Origin: Spirochaetaceae bacterium
GTDB lineage: Bacteria > Spirochaetota > Spirochaetia > SZUA-6 > Bin103
Assembly (NCBI GenBank): GCA_026710565.1
Contig: JAPOQV010000549.1
Span: forward strand, 1-14,041
DNA: 14,041 nt
Reading direction: 5' to 3'
This document shows positions 7,840-13,967 of this stretch, one piece after another (the stretch's first letter is position 1; each line of letters begins with the position of its first letter). Under the pieces are notes generated by a model, which saw only the letters and a program-made list of their open reading frames with translations, was not told the origin of the DNA and ran no database searches. The position numbers and the translations under genes were made by a program.

Positions 7840-9165
7840 TCACCATTTGCATGGCTCCCGGTTTGAACTCGGCTCGCGGGTCAGCGTGAGCCAGTAGTCA
7901 CCGTAGGGGAATCGAGGATTGTCCTTCCACACGGCTGCAATCTGTTCCTGTACCGGCAGGGCGTGCCCCGGCCAGAGCTGTTCAGACCACCATGTGGACA
8001 TGACGATGACGTCCTGTCTGTCGGTAGGCGCATAGGCGTTGCGCCATGTCTTGTTGTCGAACACTTCAACGTTGACGGCGCGTCTCTCGCGGACATTCGA
8101 CGTCGTATTGGTAAACGTGATGAACAGTTCGGATTGATCCAGGGTCAGCGTGCCGTGGAAACACTGCGGCGGGTACGGATCCGCACCAGGGGAGGGCCTT
8201 GACGCGAATTCAGGCTCCGACACGACCTCCATGGTCACGGTGTCGTCCGCGCGCAGTATGAACCGCCACGTCTCTGTGAACGTCCACGTTCCTTCCACGT
8301 TCTCGTATCTCGGACCTGCCCAAGAGCCGATCATCGACGCCGGGAGCGGGTTCTCCACCTTTGTGTAACGCTCGCGGTCGACAGTCATCGGAGCAGGATC
8401 ACCCCAATCCCACGGGTCGACCACCAAGTCGGCTCCATCGAACGTGAACTGCTTGGCAACGGACTGTATCGACTGCGTTTCGCCGTCGTACCACGTCTTC
8501 GTCAAAGTGGATCCGGAGATGCTCCAGCCTCCGCTCTGCTGGTAGCCCACATCGGTGGCGTGCCAGATCCAGCGGCTTGCCGTAAACGTGAGCGTCACGG
8601 TCTCGATATCGCCGCCTTCGTCGATGTCGATCTGCGCGCGATACGTGCCGATCAGACCGCGGGCCGGATCCATCATGGGAAGCGGCTCGCTGGTGGCGGT
8701 CGCACCGGGCGCCACCGTCAGGTGGATCATCCCGTCATCGGCAGCCGCAACGGTCAGATCGAACGTATCCCCGACGGTCACAACGGTGCCGCAGTCGTCG
8801 CCAACGCAACCCGTGATCTTTAGCGTTACGGCACCGCCTCCTGCCTCACCGGGCTCCACCTCCCAGGTGCCCGTCACCACGGTTGCTCTCAGCACCTCGC
8901 CATCGTGTCCGGCGTGCCGCGCCATCGACGCGGCTGCGTGGGTGACGGTCGTCACCCGCCTGAATGTCCGGTCGTCGTAGAGGTCGTACGTCACGGTCAC
9001 CCCATCGCCGTCGTCGTTTGCGTAGTGGGCGCTCCAACGGCCGACCAGATCCTCCGCAGCCACCGGTGTGTCCTTGACCGGCGTCGTAGCCGGGCACCCG
9101 ACGAGAACCAGGGCAAGGACAAGGGCGCCGACTATTGGCACCACATCGACCCGCATCACGTTCAT
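7840..9165 (-). CDS. Lp1: lipoprotein with three lipocalin-like modules
   Basis: 441-residue secreted lipoprotein. ATG 9165 has AAAGGAG (complement at 9174-9180) eight bases upstream and gives a signal peptide with hydrophobic core VGALVLALVLVGC, Cys24 being the lipidated residue. An upstream extension to 9252 is Arg-rich and would destroy the signal peptide. Three segments begin with the same pattern, hydrophobic-I/V-G-R/T/S-W/Y: LVGRW at 40, LIGTY at 171 and MIGSW at 278. Each is followed by alternating beta-strand-like sequence. The second contains VTLTFTASRWIW, close to VDYVTFTASRYVL in Lp3. The C-terminal FPYGDYWLTLT also matches FPHGGYWEIWTL at the Lp3 end, so the two are paralogues. 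Cys120 and Cys125 could form a disulfide. Ligand unknown; the lipocalin-like assignment rests on pattern only. Confidence 0.8.
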   Translation of the reverse strand: MNVMRVDVVPIVGALVLALVLVGCPATTPVKDTPVAAEDLVGRWSAHYANDDGDGVTVTYDLYDDRTFRRVTTVTHAAASMARHAGHDGEVLRATVVTGTWEVEPGEAGGGAVTLKITGCVGDDCGTVVTVGDTFDLTVAAADDGMIHLTVAPGATATSEPLPMMDPARGLIGTYRAQIDIDEGGDIETVTLTFTASRWIWHATDVGYQQSGGWSISGSTLTKTWYDGETQSIQSVAKQFTFDGADLVVDPWDWGDPAPMTVDRERYTKVENPLPASMIGSWAGPRYENVEGTWTFTETWRFILRADDTVTMEVVSEPEFASRPSPGADPYPPQCFHGTLTLDQSELFITFTNTTSNVRERRAVNVEVFDNKTWRNAYAPTDRQDVIVMSTWWSEQLWPGHALPVQEQIAAVWKDNPRFPYGDYWLTLTREPSSNREPCKW

Positions 9166-9322
9166 CGCTCCATCTCCTTTGGCCTCTGGGAGTGGGCAGC
9201 GCCGCCGGTATCGAGGCAACGGGCTGCACCGTTCGTTTCGTCGTCGGCTCATCTCTCCTCACGGGTGTTCCCCCCGCACACCCCCAGGGCCCGGTTATTC
9301 TGCGGCCCATGCGGAGACGTGT

Positions 9323-9345
9323 CGTACCCTGAATTGGGGACGGCC
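9323..9345. repeat. CCC-GAATT-GGGGAC element, copy C
   Basis: Matches the Lp2/Lp3 leader element at 18 of 23 positions, with the core GAATTGGGGAC identical. One arm is weakened (CCCT against GGGG). It lies 160 bases upstream of the Lp1 start, further away than in the other lipoprotein leaders, and the DNA between it and the ribosome site is not recognisably related to the 76-bp repeat. Confidence 0.5.
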
Positions 9346-9535
9346 AAGACTATTTCCTGAGTCGACGAGTCGGGGGTGAGATAGGCGACACCACCCAAGG
9401 CCACCCGGCCGGATCCGCCACGATCGGGTGCGCGGTCTGCCGCTCGCCGTCACAGGTCCGCCACGTACCTGCGCGGGTGTCGAGGTCGCCTACGTCAGCG
9501 GGAAGTACCGGATGCGGTTCCTTCTCAGTAAGTGC

Positions 9536-9567
9536 GAGCCCGCCCGCTGGCTTCTGCAGGCGGGCTC
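9536..9567. terminator. GC-rich hairpin downstream of Lp2
   Basis: Perfect 9-bp arms GAGCCCGCC (9536-9544) and GGCGGGCTC (9559-9567) with a 14-base loop, 69 bases beyond the Lp2 stop on the minus strand. No T-run on either side, so intrinsic termination is not assured. It may instead protect the mRNA 3' end. Confidence 0.3.
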
Positions 9568-9635
9568 AAGGGCACCGAAACGAACGCGTACGTACTAAGT
9601 CCGAAGAGCCGTCGATGCCAGGTGTGTCCGGGCCG

Positions 9636-10796
9636 CTAGTGAAGGGCGATGCCGTATGCGCCCGGCGCAGTTCCCACAACAACCTCGATGCCAGTTCCAT
9701 CAAGGTTGGCGCGTCGGATAGTACCGCCACGCTCTGCCCAATATATCTTTTTGGAGATTGCATCTACGGTGATTCCTGCTGGTTCATCCACGTCCGCATT
9801 GTTGGTCACAATTTGCTCAATCTCCGATCCGTCCAAGTTGGCCCGTGTAACGTTCATCTCTGACCGTCCGTGAGTCCAGTACAGCTTCTGGTTCACTGGA
9901 TCGACCGCGAGGCCATAGGGCGCTGCCAAACCGCTGGTCGTTACCGTCCGAATGTCAGACCCGTCGAGCTCGGCGCTCTGGATAGCATCACCCCCATCGT
10001 CTATCCAGTATATCCGCCTGCCAATAGGGTCAAGGGCTATTGCGGTGACAAACGACAGATCGGAGACGATCTCCTCATATTCGTTCCCATCCAGGTTGGC
10101 GCGATAGATATTGCTTCCCTCATCGCTGGACCAGTACATCTTGCCGCCTGCGAGGTCCAAATCGAGCGATCTCAGATTCAGATCTACGTCTACGATTTCC
10201 TCTACTTCGGAACCGTCCAAGTTAGCCCGTCGAATCATACCCGTAATGTAATCGGTCCAGTACATCTTGCCGCTTGGGACATCCAGCGCGATTCCATGTG
10301 GCTCGACTGTGCTGAGCGACAGGATCTTCGTTACGCCAGTGCCGTCGAGATTAGCGCTCATGATTGCTCCTTCGGTGAAGCGGAAGTCGGTCCAGTACAC
10401 CTTGGTGTGCATGACTACAACCGCGAACTTCAGCGGAACAGTGTCGCCGTCCTCGTCGGTGGCGCTGTAGGTCAGGTCATGGCTACCGACAGCGACCGGC
10501 ATGCCGCTGACGGTTCGCGTGGCCGGATCGAAGCTCAGCCCCTGAGGTATCGGCGTCACCGTGTAGGTCAGATCGCCGTTCCCGCCAGTCGCCGCCGGAA
10601 GCTGTACCGGGAAGGGGAGCGCGACGCGGACCGGCAAGGGCGGGATCTCGGGGATGGTCTGGGTTCCGAAGCTTGGCTTGGTGTCCGGCTCAGGGGGTGG
10701 CTCGTCCATCTTGGGGGTCGTTCCCCCACAACTCGCGAGCAGGGCCGTCGTGGCTACGGCTACCACGATCATGGCGATGCGTCTGATGATTGGCAT
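9636..10796 (-). CDS. Lp2: lipoprotein with putative Ig-like domain and YWTD beta-propeller
   Basis: 386-residue lipoprotein. The signal peptide is MPIIRRIAMIVVAVATT followed by lipobox LLASC with Cys23. A Pro-rich linker (31-60) follows. Residues 57-129 fit the He_PIG/putative Ig fold (PAATGGNGDLTYTVTP, then FDPATRTVSGMP). Residues 130-386 hold six LDL-receptor class B repeats, with YW at 134, 179, 221, 263, 306 and 352, spaced 42-46 apart. Each is followed by an ANLDG- or ELDG-type turn. Six repeats make one complete propeller, a fold used for protein or glycan contacts. ATG 10796 has AAAGGAG 11 bases upstream, inside the 76-bp repeat. It is probably displayed on an outer membrane or cell surface. 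The repeats are too regular for a decaying gene. Ligand unknown. Confidence 0.87.
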   Translation of the reverse strand: MPIIRRIAMIVVAVATTALLASCGGTTPKMDEPPPEPDTKPSFGTQTIPEIPPLPVRVALPFPVQLPAATGGNGDLTYTVTPIPQGLSFDPATRTVSGMPVAVGSHDLTYSATDEDGDTVPLKFAVVVMHTKVYWTDFRFTEGAIMSANLDGTGVTKILSLSTVEPHGIALDVPSGKMYWTDYITGMIRRANLDGSEVEEIVDVDLNLRSLDLDLAGGKMYWSSDEGSNIYRANLDGNEYEEIVSDLSFVTAIALDPIGRRIYWIDDGGDAIQSAELDGSDIRTVTTSGLAAPYGLAVDPVNQKLYWTHGRSEMNVTRANLDGSEIEQIVTNNADVDEPAGITVDAISKKIYWAERGGTIRRANLDGTGIEVVVGTAPGAYGIALH

Positions 10797-10806
10797 GGGT
10801 CTGCTA

Positions 10807-10882
10807 TCTCCTTTTGCAGAGGCTGCTCAAGCATCGTCCGCTACTGTCCGCCAGCGCGGCATGCCCCGAATTGGGGACAACC
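10807..10882 (-). repeat. 76-bp exact direct repeat, copy A: leader of Lp2
   Basis: Identical over all 76 positions to 12847-12922. Read on the minus strand it begins with the inverted repeat CCCC-AATTC-GGGG (arms at 10864-10867 and 10873-10876). It then has about 35 bases without clear promoter hexamers, a small GCAG-CCT-CTGC hairpin and the Shine-Dalgarno AAAGGAG used by Lp2. It is one base from the stop of the adenine deaminase remnant. Confidence 0.95.
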
Positions 10883-10883
10883 G

Positions 10884-11037
10884 CTATTGGATCACCGGGA
10901 TGCGGTGAAGAAGCCCGAGACCTCGACCAGGGCGATCACGTTCCGTCGCGCACCGCCAGGGTCGCGGTCACCGTGCCGGCTCGGCTTGCGGCGTCCACCG
11001 CGACATCCCGGGCGGCCAGGGGCCGAGGTACCCGGTA
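10884..11037 (-). pseudogene. Adenine deaminase remnant with internal deletions and frameshift
   Basis: Read on the minus strand this encodes RVPRPLAARDVAVDAASRAG, then TVTATLAVRDG. That matches RVPRPLAAEDFAVDAGGRTG, SVTA and TLKVRDG of the ade gene at 12924, with about 17 residues missing between the two parts. A larger deletion then joins it to LVEVSGF and, in a shifted frame, HRIPVIQ-stop, matching the ade C-terminus LVDVSRFTHIPVIQ. About 205 residues of ade are reduced to about 50. The DNA also matches, for example GCGTCCACCGCGA in both. It cannot make a functional enzyme. It sits just upstream of Lp2 exactly as intact ade sits just upstream of Lp3, showing that the ade-leader-lipoprotein block was duplicated. 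Confidence 0.85.
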
Positions 11038-11137
11038 GAGCATCGACCATCCCCACGTTGTACCGCGGTCTTGTTTCCGGCAGTCGTCCGGCGATGGGGT
11101 GACGGCGTGTCTGCACGATGGAAGCTGCGAAGGCGGC

Positions 11138-11290
11138 GTGAGAGAACGGCAGGAGCTGGACCATGTGATCCAGCTCCTCGCGGGAGTGGGCCAGTCCCTC
11201 CACGCCATCTCCCAGTACCTGGACATCCCCAACGAGGACGACGAAGACCAGGAGCCGACCGGCGTGCCGGGCTTCATGGACGATGACTGA
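11138..11290 (+). CDS. Small acidic protein, 50 aa, unknown function
   Basis: I do not recognise the family. GTG 11138 is preceded by GAAGG six bases upstream; a longer form from GTG 11099 would add a Cys-containing lead without a ribosome site. The peptide has an amphipathic helix-like first half (RERQELDHVIQLLAGVGQSL, then HAISQYLDIP) and a strongly acidic tail ending FMDDD. Codon choice is normal for the window. Its stop overlaps the start of the next small frame (ATGACTGA), so they form a coupled pair on the plus strand, opposite to all surrounding genes. Small helical acidic proteins of this kind occur in phage and mobile-element cargo, but no integrase or phage gene is nearby. Confidence 0.5.
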   Translation: MRERQELDHVIQLLAGVGQSLHAISQYLDIPNEDDEDQEPTGVPGFMDDD

Positions 11291-11476
11291 GGACCAGACC
11301 CAGCTCATGGTCGAGGCCCTGACCCGGCTGGTCGATGAGCAGGATGCGGCTGGTCCGCATCGACCGATCCCCTGATCCGGCTCCAGGAGTGGCACGGCAA
11401 CCTGAACGAGAAGCTGGACTCGCTGGTCACCGCGGTGGTGGCCGGCAAGGCCCACGGGCTGAACTGGTGGTTGTGA
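11283..11476 (+). pseudogene. Second small helical protein of the pair, frameshifted
   Basis: ATG 11283 overlaps the preceding stop by 8 bases. The frame reads MTEDQTQLMVEALTRLVDEQ, then drifts and stops at 11373-11375 after 30 residues. One frame over, the sequence continues as a plausible helix-rich tail (DPLIRLQEWHGNLNEKLDSL, then VTAVVAGKAHGLNWWL) to TGA 11474-11476. That tail has no start of its own. The simplest reading is one gene of about 64 residues with an indel near 11340-11365. Programmed shifting is possible, but no slippery heptamer is evident. Family unknown. Confidence 0.5.
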
Positions 11477-11548
11477 GGTTGCAGGGGGCCGCCAGGGGGT
11501 TGACGGAGCAATGGCGGCTGGCCTTAAGGTTGCCGGCAGGGTGAGTCG

Positions 11549-11581
11549 GGCGGGCGCGAAAGCATCCCCTCCGCGCCCGCC
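11549..11581. other. Perfect 10-bp GC hairpin
   Basis: GGCGGGCGCG (11549-11558) pairs fully with CGCGCCCGCC (11572-11581) across a 13-base loop. It lies 73 bases after the end of the small plus-strand genes. There is no T-run on the plus side. It may be the first part of a double terminator with the hairpin at 11642. Confidence 0.4.
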
Positions 11582-11641
11582 TGAGCTACATTACCTCGCG
11601 AGCCGGGCCAAGATCCCGATTCATGGGGCATCACCTCCTTG

Positions 11642-11674
11642 CGAGCCCTGGCTGCTGAATACAGCCAGGGCTCG
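11642..11674 (+). terminator. Intrinsic terminator, 13-bp perfect stem
   Basis: CGAGCCCTGGCTG (11642-11654) pairs fully with CAGCCAGGGCTCG (11662-11674) across a 7-base loop, followed on the plus strand by TCGTTTCTC. That orientation ends the small plus-strand pair. In the other direction it lies 43 bases after the Lp3 stop but lacks a T-run, so it would act weakly if at all. Confidence 0.6.
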
Positions 11675-11716
11675 TCGTTTCTCACGACATTGAATACCGA
11701 GGGGCGCCCGCCTGGG

Positions 11717-12841
11717 TCACGGCGCTTGCAGCGTCCAGATCTCCCAGTAGCCCCCGTGCGGGAACTCGTCGGGCATGGACTCGGGGTAGAAGCTGGAGGT
11801 CCTGATGGCCACCTGTCCTGCGATCAAGCGAGACGGGACATACGCGATGCGCGGAGCCGGATCAGTGTCACCGATGTCCTCCGGCGGGCCTCCGTGCGGG
11901 GTCCATGTCTCAATTACATTCGACAGATTGAGGAACAGGTGGTCAGGGTCGTGCGTCCAGGAGGCCGTGAGCATCCATACGCCATCGGGCTCATCGGTCC
12001 TCCAGGAGAACGAGCCGTCCGCTGACACGGTCATCGTGTGGACATTCACTTCGTCCTCGCGATTCCACACGCCAATCGGCGGAATGTACGCTGACGTATT
12101 CACCCGAGTCATCCAGTCCGTGTTCCAGGCAGAGCCAGGTGGAGAGTCGTCTGCCCATTCTCCCACGATCAGTTCGTCGTCGGAGATCAGGAAGTAGGGC
12201 TTCGCCAATCGCCGCTCCGTGTGTGGCGTCTCGTCGTTGTCGTCGTGGTTGCCATACAAGATCTGCACGATCTCCTCGTCGCCCAGCTCCCACGTCCCTT
12301 CGCTATGCCATACGTAGACGAAGGCGCCGAAATCGTCGTAATGCCCGCGCTCAAGAACGTACCGGGATGCCGTGAACGTCACATAATCCACGATCGTGCC
12401 GTCCTCGACTCCGCGGTTATCGTCTCCCCACCCCCTCTCGACACGCCACGTGCCGAGAATGCGATCTCTGTCTGTTCGGGGACTGGCGGCCACAGTGACG
12501 GTGAACCGCACCGACTCCATCGTCCCGCCCGTCGCCGGGTCCTTGGCCGTGTAGGTCATCGGGTAGACGCCCGGCGTGGTCGGCGTCCCACTCAGAACCC
12601 TGGTCGCGGGGTCGAACGCGAGCCCCGGCACGGCCGGCGACAGCGAGTACACCAGGCTCTCCCCGCCCGTGGCGGCCGGCAGGGGGTAGGAGACCTCCTT
12701 CCCGACAGTCATTCCCGGAATCGCGACCGTAAGGCCCTTGGCCGGGAACCTGACTTCGGGGACGGCCGTCCCCTGGCACCCGGCCAGGACGATGCCGGCC
12801 GCCGTCAGGGCCGCGGCGAGGGCGATCATCTTGCTCTTCAT
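11717..12841 (-). CDS. Lp3: lipoprotein with putative Ig-like domain and lipocalin-like modules
   Basis: 374-residue lipoprotein. ATG 12841 follows AAAGGAG within the 76-bp repeat, and gives a clean signal peptide (MKSKMIALAAALTAAGIVLA, then GC) with Cys22 lipidated; the 11-residue extension to 12874 is rejected. Residues 45-117 are a He_PIG-type domain (PLPAATGG, FDPATRVLSGTP), the same type as in Lp2. Residues 128-245 open with ILGTWRVER and contain VDYVTFTASRYVL, like module 2 of Lp1. A second similar start, PIGVW, is at 255. The C-terminus FPHGGYWEIWTL matches the Lp1 end. So Lp3 combines the front of Lp2 with the back of Lp1. It lies 82 bases downstream of ade on the same strand and could be cotranscribed. 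Function unknown; probably a surface or periplasmic binding protein. Confidence 0.85.
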   Translation of the reverse strand: MKSKMIALAAALTAAGIVLAGCQGTAVPEVRFPAKGLTVAIPGMTVGKEVSYPLPAATGGESLVYSLSPAVPGLAFDPATRVLSGTPTTPGVYPMTYTAKDPATGGTMESVRFTVTVAASPRTDRDRILGTWRVERGWGDDNRGVEDGTIVDYVTFTASRYVLERGHYDDFGAFVYVWHSEGTWELGDEEIVQILYGNHDDNDETPHTERRLAKPYFLISDDELIVGEWADDSPPGSAWNTDWMTRVNTSAYIPPIGVWNREDEVNVHTMTVSADGSFSWRTDEPDGVWMLTASWTHDPDHLFLNLSNVIETWTPHGGPPEDIGDTDPAPRIAYVPSRLIAGQVAIRTSSFYPESMPDEFPHGGYWEIWTLQAP

Positions 12842-12846
12842 TTCGT

Positions 12847-12922
12847 TCTCCTTTTGCAGAGGCTGCTCAAGCATCGTCCGCTACTGTCCGCCAGCGCGGC
12901 ATGCCCCGAATTGGGGACAACC
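12847..12922 (-). repeat. 76-bp exact direct repeat, copy B: leader of Lp3
   Basis: Same 76 bases as 10807-10882, offset by exactly 2040. It fills nearly the whole gap between the ade stop (12924) and the Lp3 start (12841). It carries the inverted repeat (CCCC at 12904-12907, GGGG at 12913-12916) and the Lp3 ribosome site. On both sides the two loci diverge at once: on the gene side after the Shine-Dalgarno, on the ade side within one or two bases. Confidence 0.95.
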
Positions 12923-12923
12923 C

Positions 12924-13967
12924 CTACTGGATCACGGGGATGTGGGTGAAGCGGGAGACGTCGACCAGACCCAGGTCGGAGATGCGCAGTTCGGGGATCA
13001 CGGCCAGCGCCAGCAGGCTGAGCTGCATGTAGCCGTTGTTGAGTGCGCAGCCGCATTCGGTGAGCGCCCGCATGACGCGGGCCGACTTCTCCGCCACCAC
13101 GCCGGCCCGCTCGTCGGACATCAGCCCGCCGATCGGAAGCTCGACCAGCGCGATCAGCGTGTCGTCGCTCACCACGGCCACGCCGCCGCCGGCGTCGATC
13201 AGCGCGTTCGCGGCCCGCGTCATGTTCGCGGCACAGGTCCCGGTCACCAGGAGGTGGTGGCAGTCATGTGCGACGGTGGTGGCCACTCCGCACGCAGCGT
13301 CGAAGCCGAAGCCCTGCACGAAGCCGTTCACGACCCTGCCGGTCCCGTGGTGGCGCTCCACCAGCGCCAGGGGCAGCACGTCTTGCGCGGGGTCGGGATG
13401 CACGGCGCCGTCGCGCACCTTTAGCGTCGCGGTCAGGTGGCGGGTGGCGGCGTGGTTCTCGATCACGCCGATCACGTTGGCCGTCACCGAGCCCGTGCGC
13501 CCGCCGGCGTCCACCGCGAAGTCCTCGGCGGCGAGAGGCCGCGGCACTCGGACCGAGCGGCGGAAGCGCTCTTCGTGTTTCCAGGGCGGCAGGTCGAGGA
13601 GCAGCCTCCCCTCCTCGGCCGCCACCTCGCCGCGGGCGATCACCGTCCCGGCAGCAAACTCGTCGAGATCCTCCACCAGCACCACGTCGGCGTAACGGCC
13701 CGGCGCCAGGCAGCCCAGATCGCGGTCGACGCCGAAGTTCTGGGCGGTGTTGATGGTGGCCATCTGCAGGGCGATCAACGGGTCGAGGCCGAGCCCGATC
13801 GCATGGCGCAGTACGCGGTCCATGTGACCCTCCGCCACCAGCGTGCCGGCGTGCACGTCGTCAGTGCACAGGATGAACTGGCGCGGGTCGAGGGCCCGCT
13901 CCGTGATTGCCGTGATCTGCGCGGCCACGTCGTACCAGGCCGACCCGAGCCGCAGCATCGGCCGCAT
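12924..13967 (-). CDS. ade: Adenine deaminase, C-terminal part (5' end cut or disrupted at window edge)
   Basis: Hydrolyses adenine to hypoxanthine and ammonia, feeding XdhAB. About 347 of a usual 570-600 residues are present. The end of the metal-dependent amidohydrolase domain is visible (FILCTDDVHAGTLVAEGHMD, with the metal-site Asp in CTDD, then ATINTAQNFGVDRDLG and the APGRYADVVLVEDL beta-sandwich strand). Next comes the adenine-deaminase C-terminal domain, with TVAHDCHHLLVTG and MQLSLLALAVIPELRISD. The protein ends THIPVIQ. Family sequence continues upstream of ATG 13967 as RRG, but within about 18 codons the frame meets TAG at 14025-14027, and the residues before it do not look like the family. 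This suggests either a sequence error in the G-rich edge or a broken gene. ATG 13967 is not the native start. Confidence 0.88.
   Translation of the reverse strand: MRPMLRLGSAWYDVAAQITAITERALDPRQFILCTDDVHAGTLVAEGHMDRVLRHAIGLGLDPLIALQMATINTAQNFGVDRDLGCLAPGRYADVVLVEDLDEFAAGTVIARGEVAAEEGRLLLDLPPWKHEERFRRSVRVPRPLAAEDFAVDAGGRTGSVTANVIGVIENHAATRHLTATLKVRDGAVHPDPAQDVLPLALVERHHGTGRVVNGFVQGFGFDAACGVATTVAHDCHHLLVTGTCAANMTRAANALIDAGGGVAVVSDDTLIALVELPIGGLMSDERAGVVAEKSARVMRALTECGCALNNGYMQLSLLALAVIPELRISDLGLVDVSRFTHIPVIQ

Larger units (their letters stand above)
9166..9635. other. Intergenic region between Lp2 and Lp1
   Basis: 470 bases with no supported gene on either strand. It holds the Lp1 ribosome site, an inverted-repeat element (9323-9345) and a GC-rich hairpin (9536-9567). 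The remainder shows no feature I recognise. Confidence 0.4.

Noticed and set aside
9870..11102. 410-residue plus-strand open frame opposite Lp2
   Set aside because: Lp2 has a signal peptide, lipobox and six regular YWTD repeats on the other strand; the opposite frame shows no domain and runs across the repeat and the ade remnant.
11628..11640. CATCACCTCCTT resembles the 3' end of 16S rRNA (and its complement a perfect ribosome site)
   Set aside because: No rRNA sequence precedes it. Read on the minus strand the ribosome site leads only to a 12-codon frame (MNRDLGPAREVM), which I cannot support as a gene.
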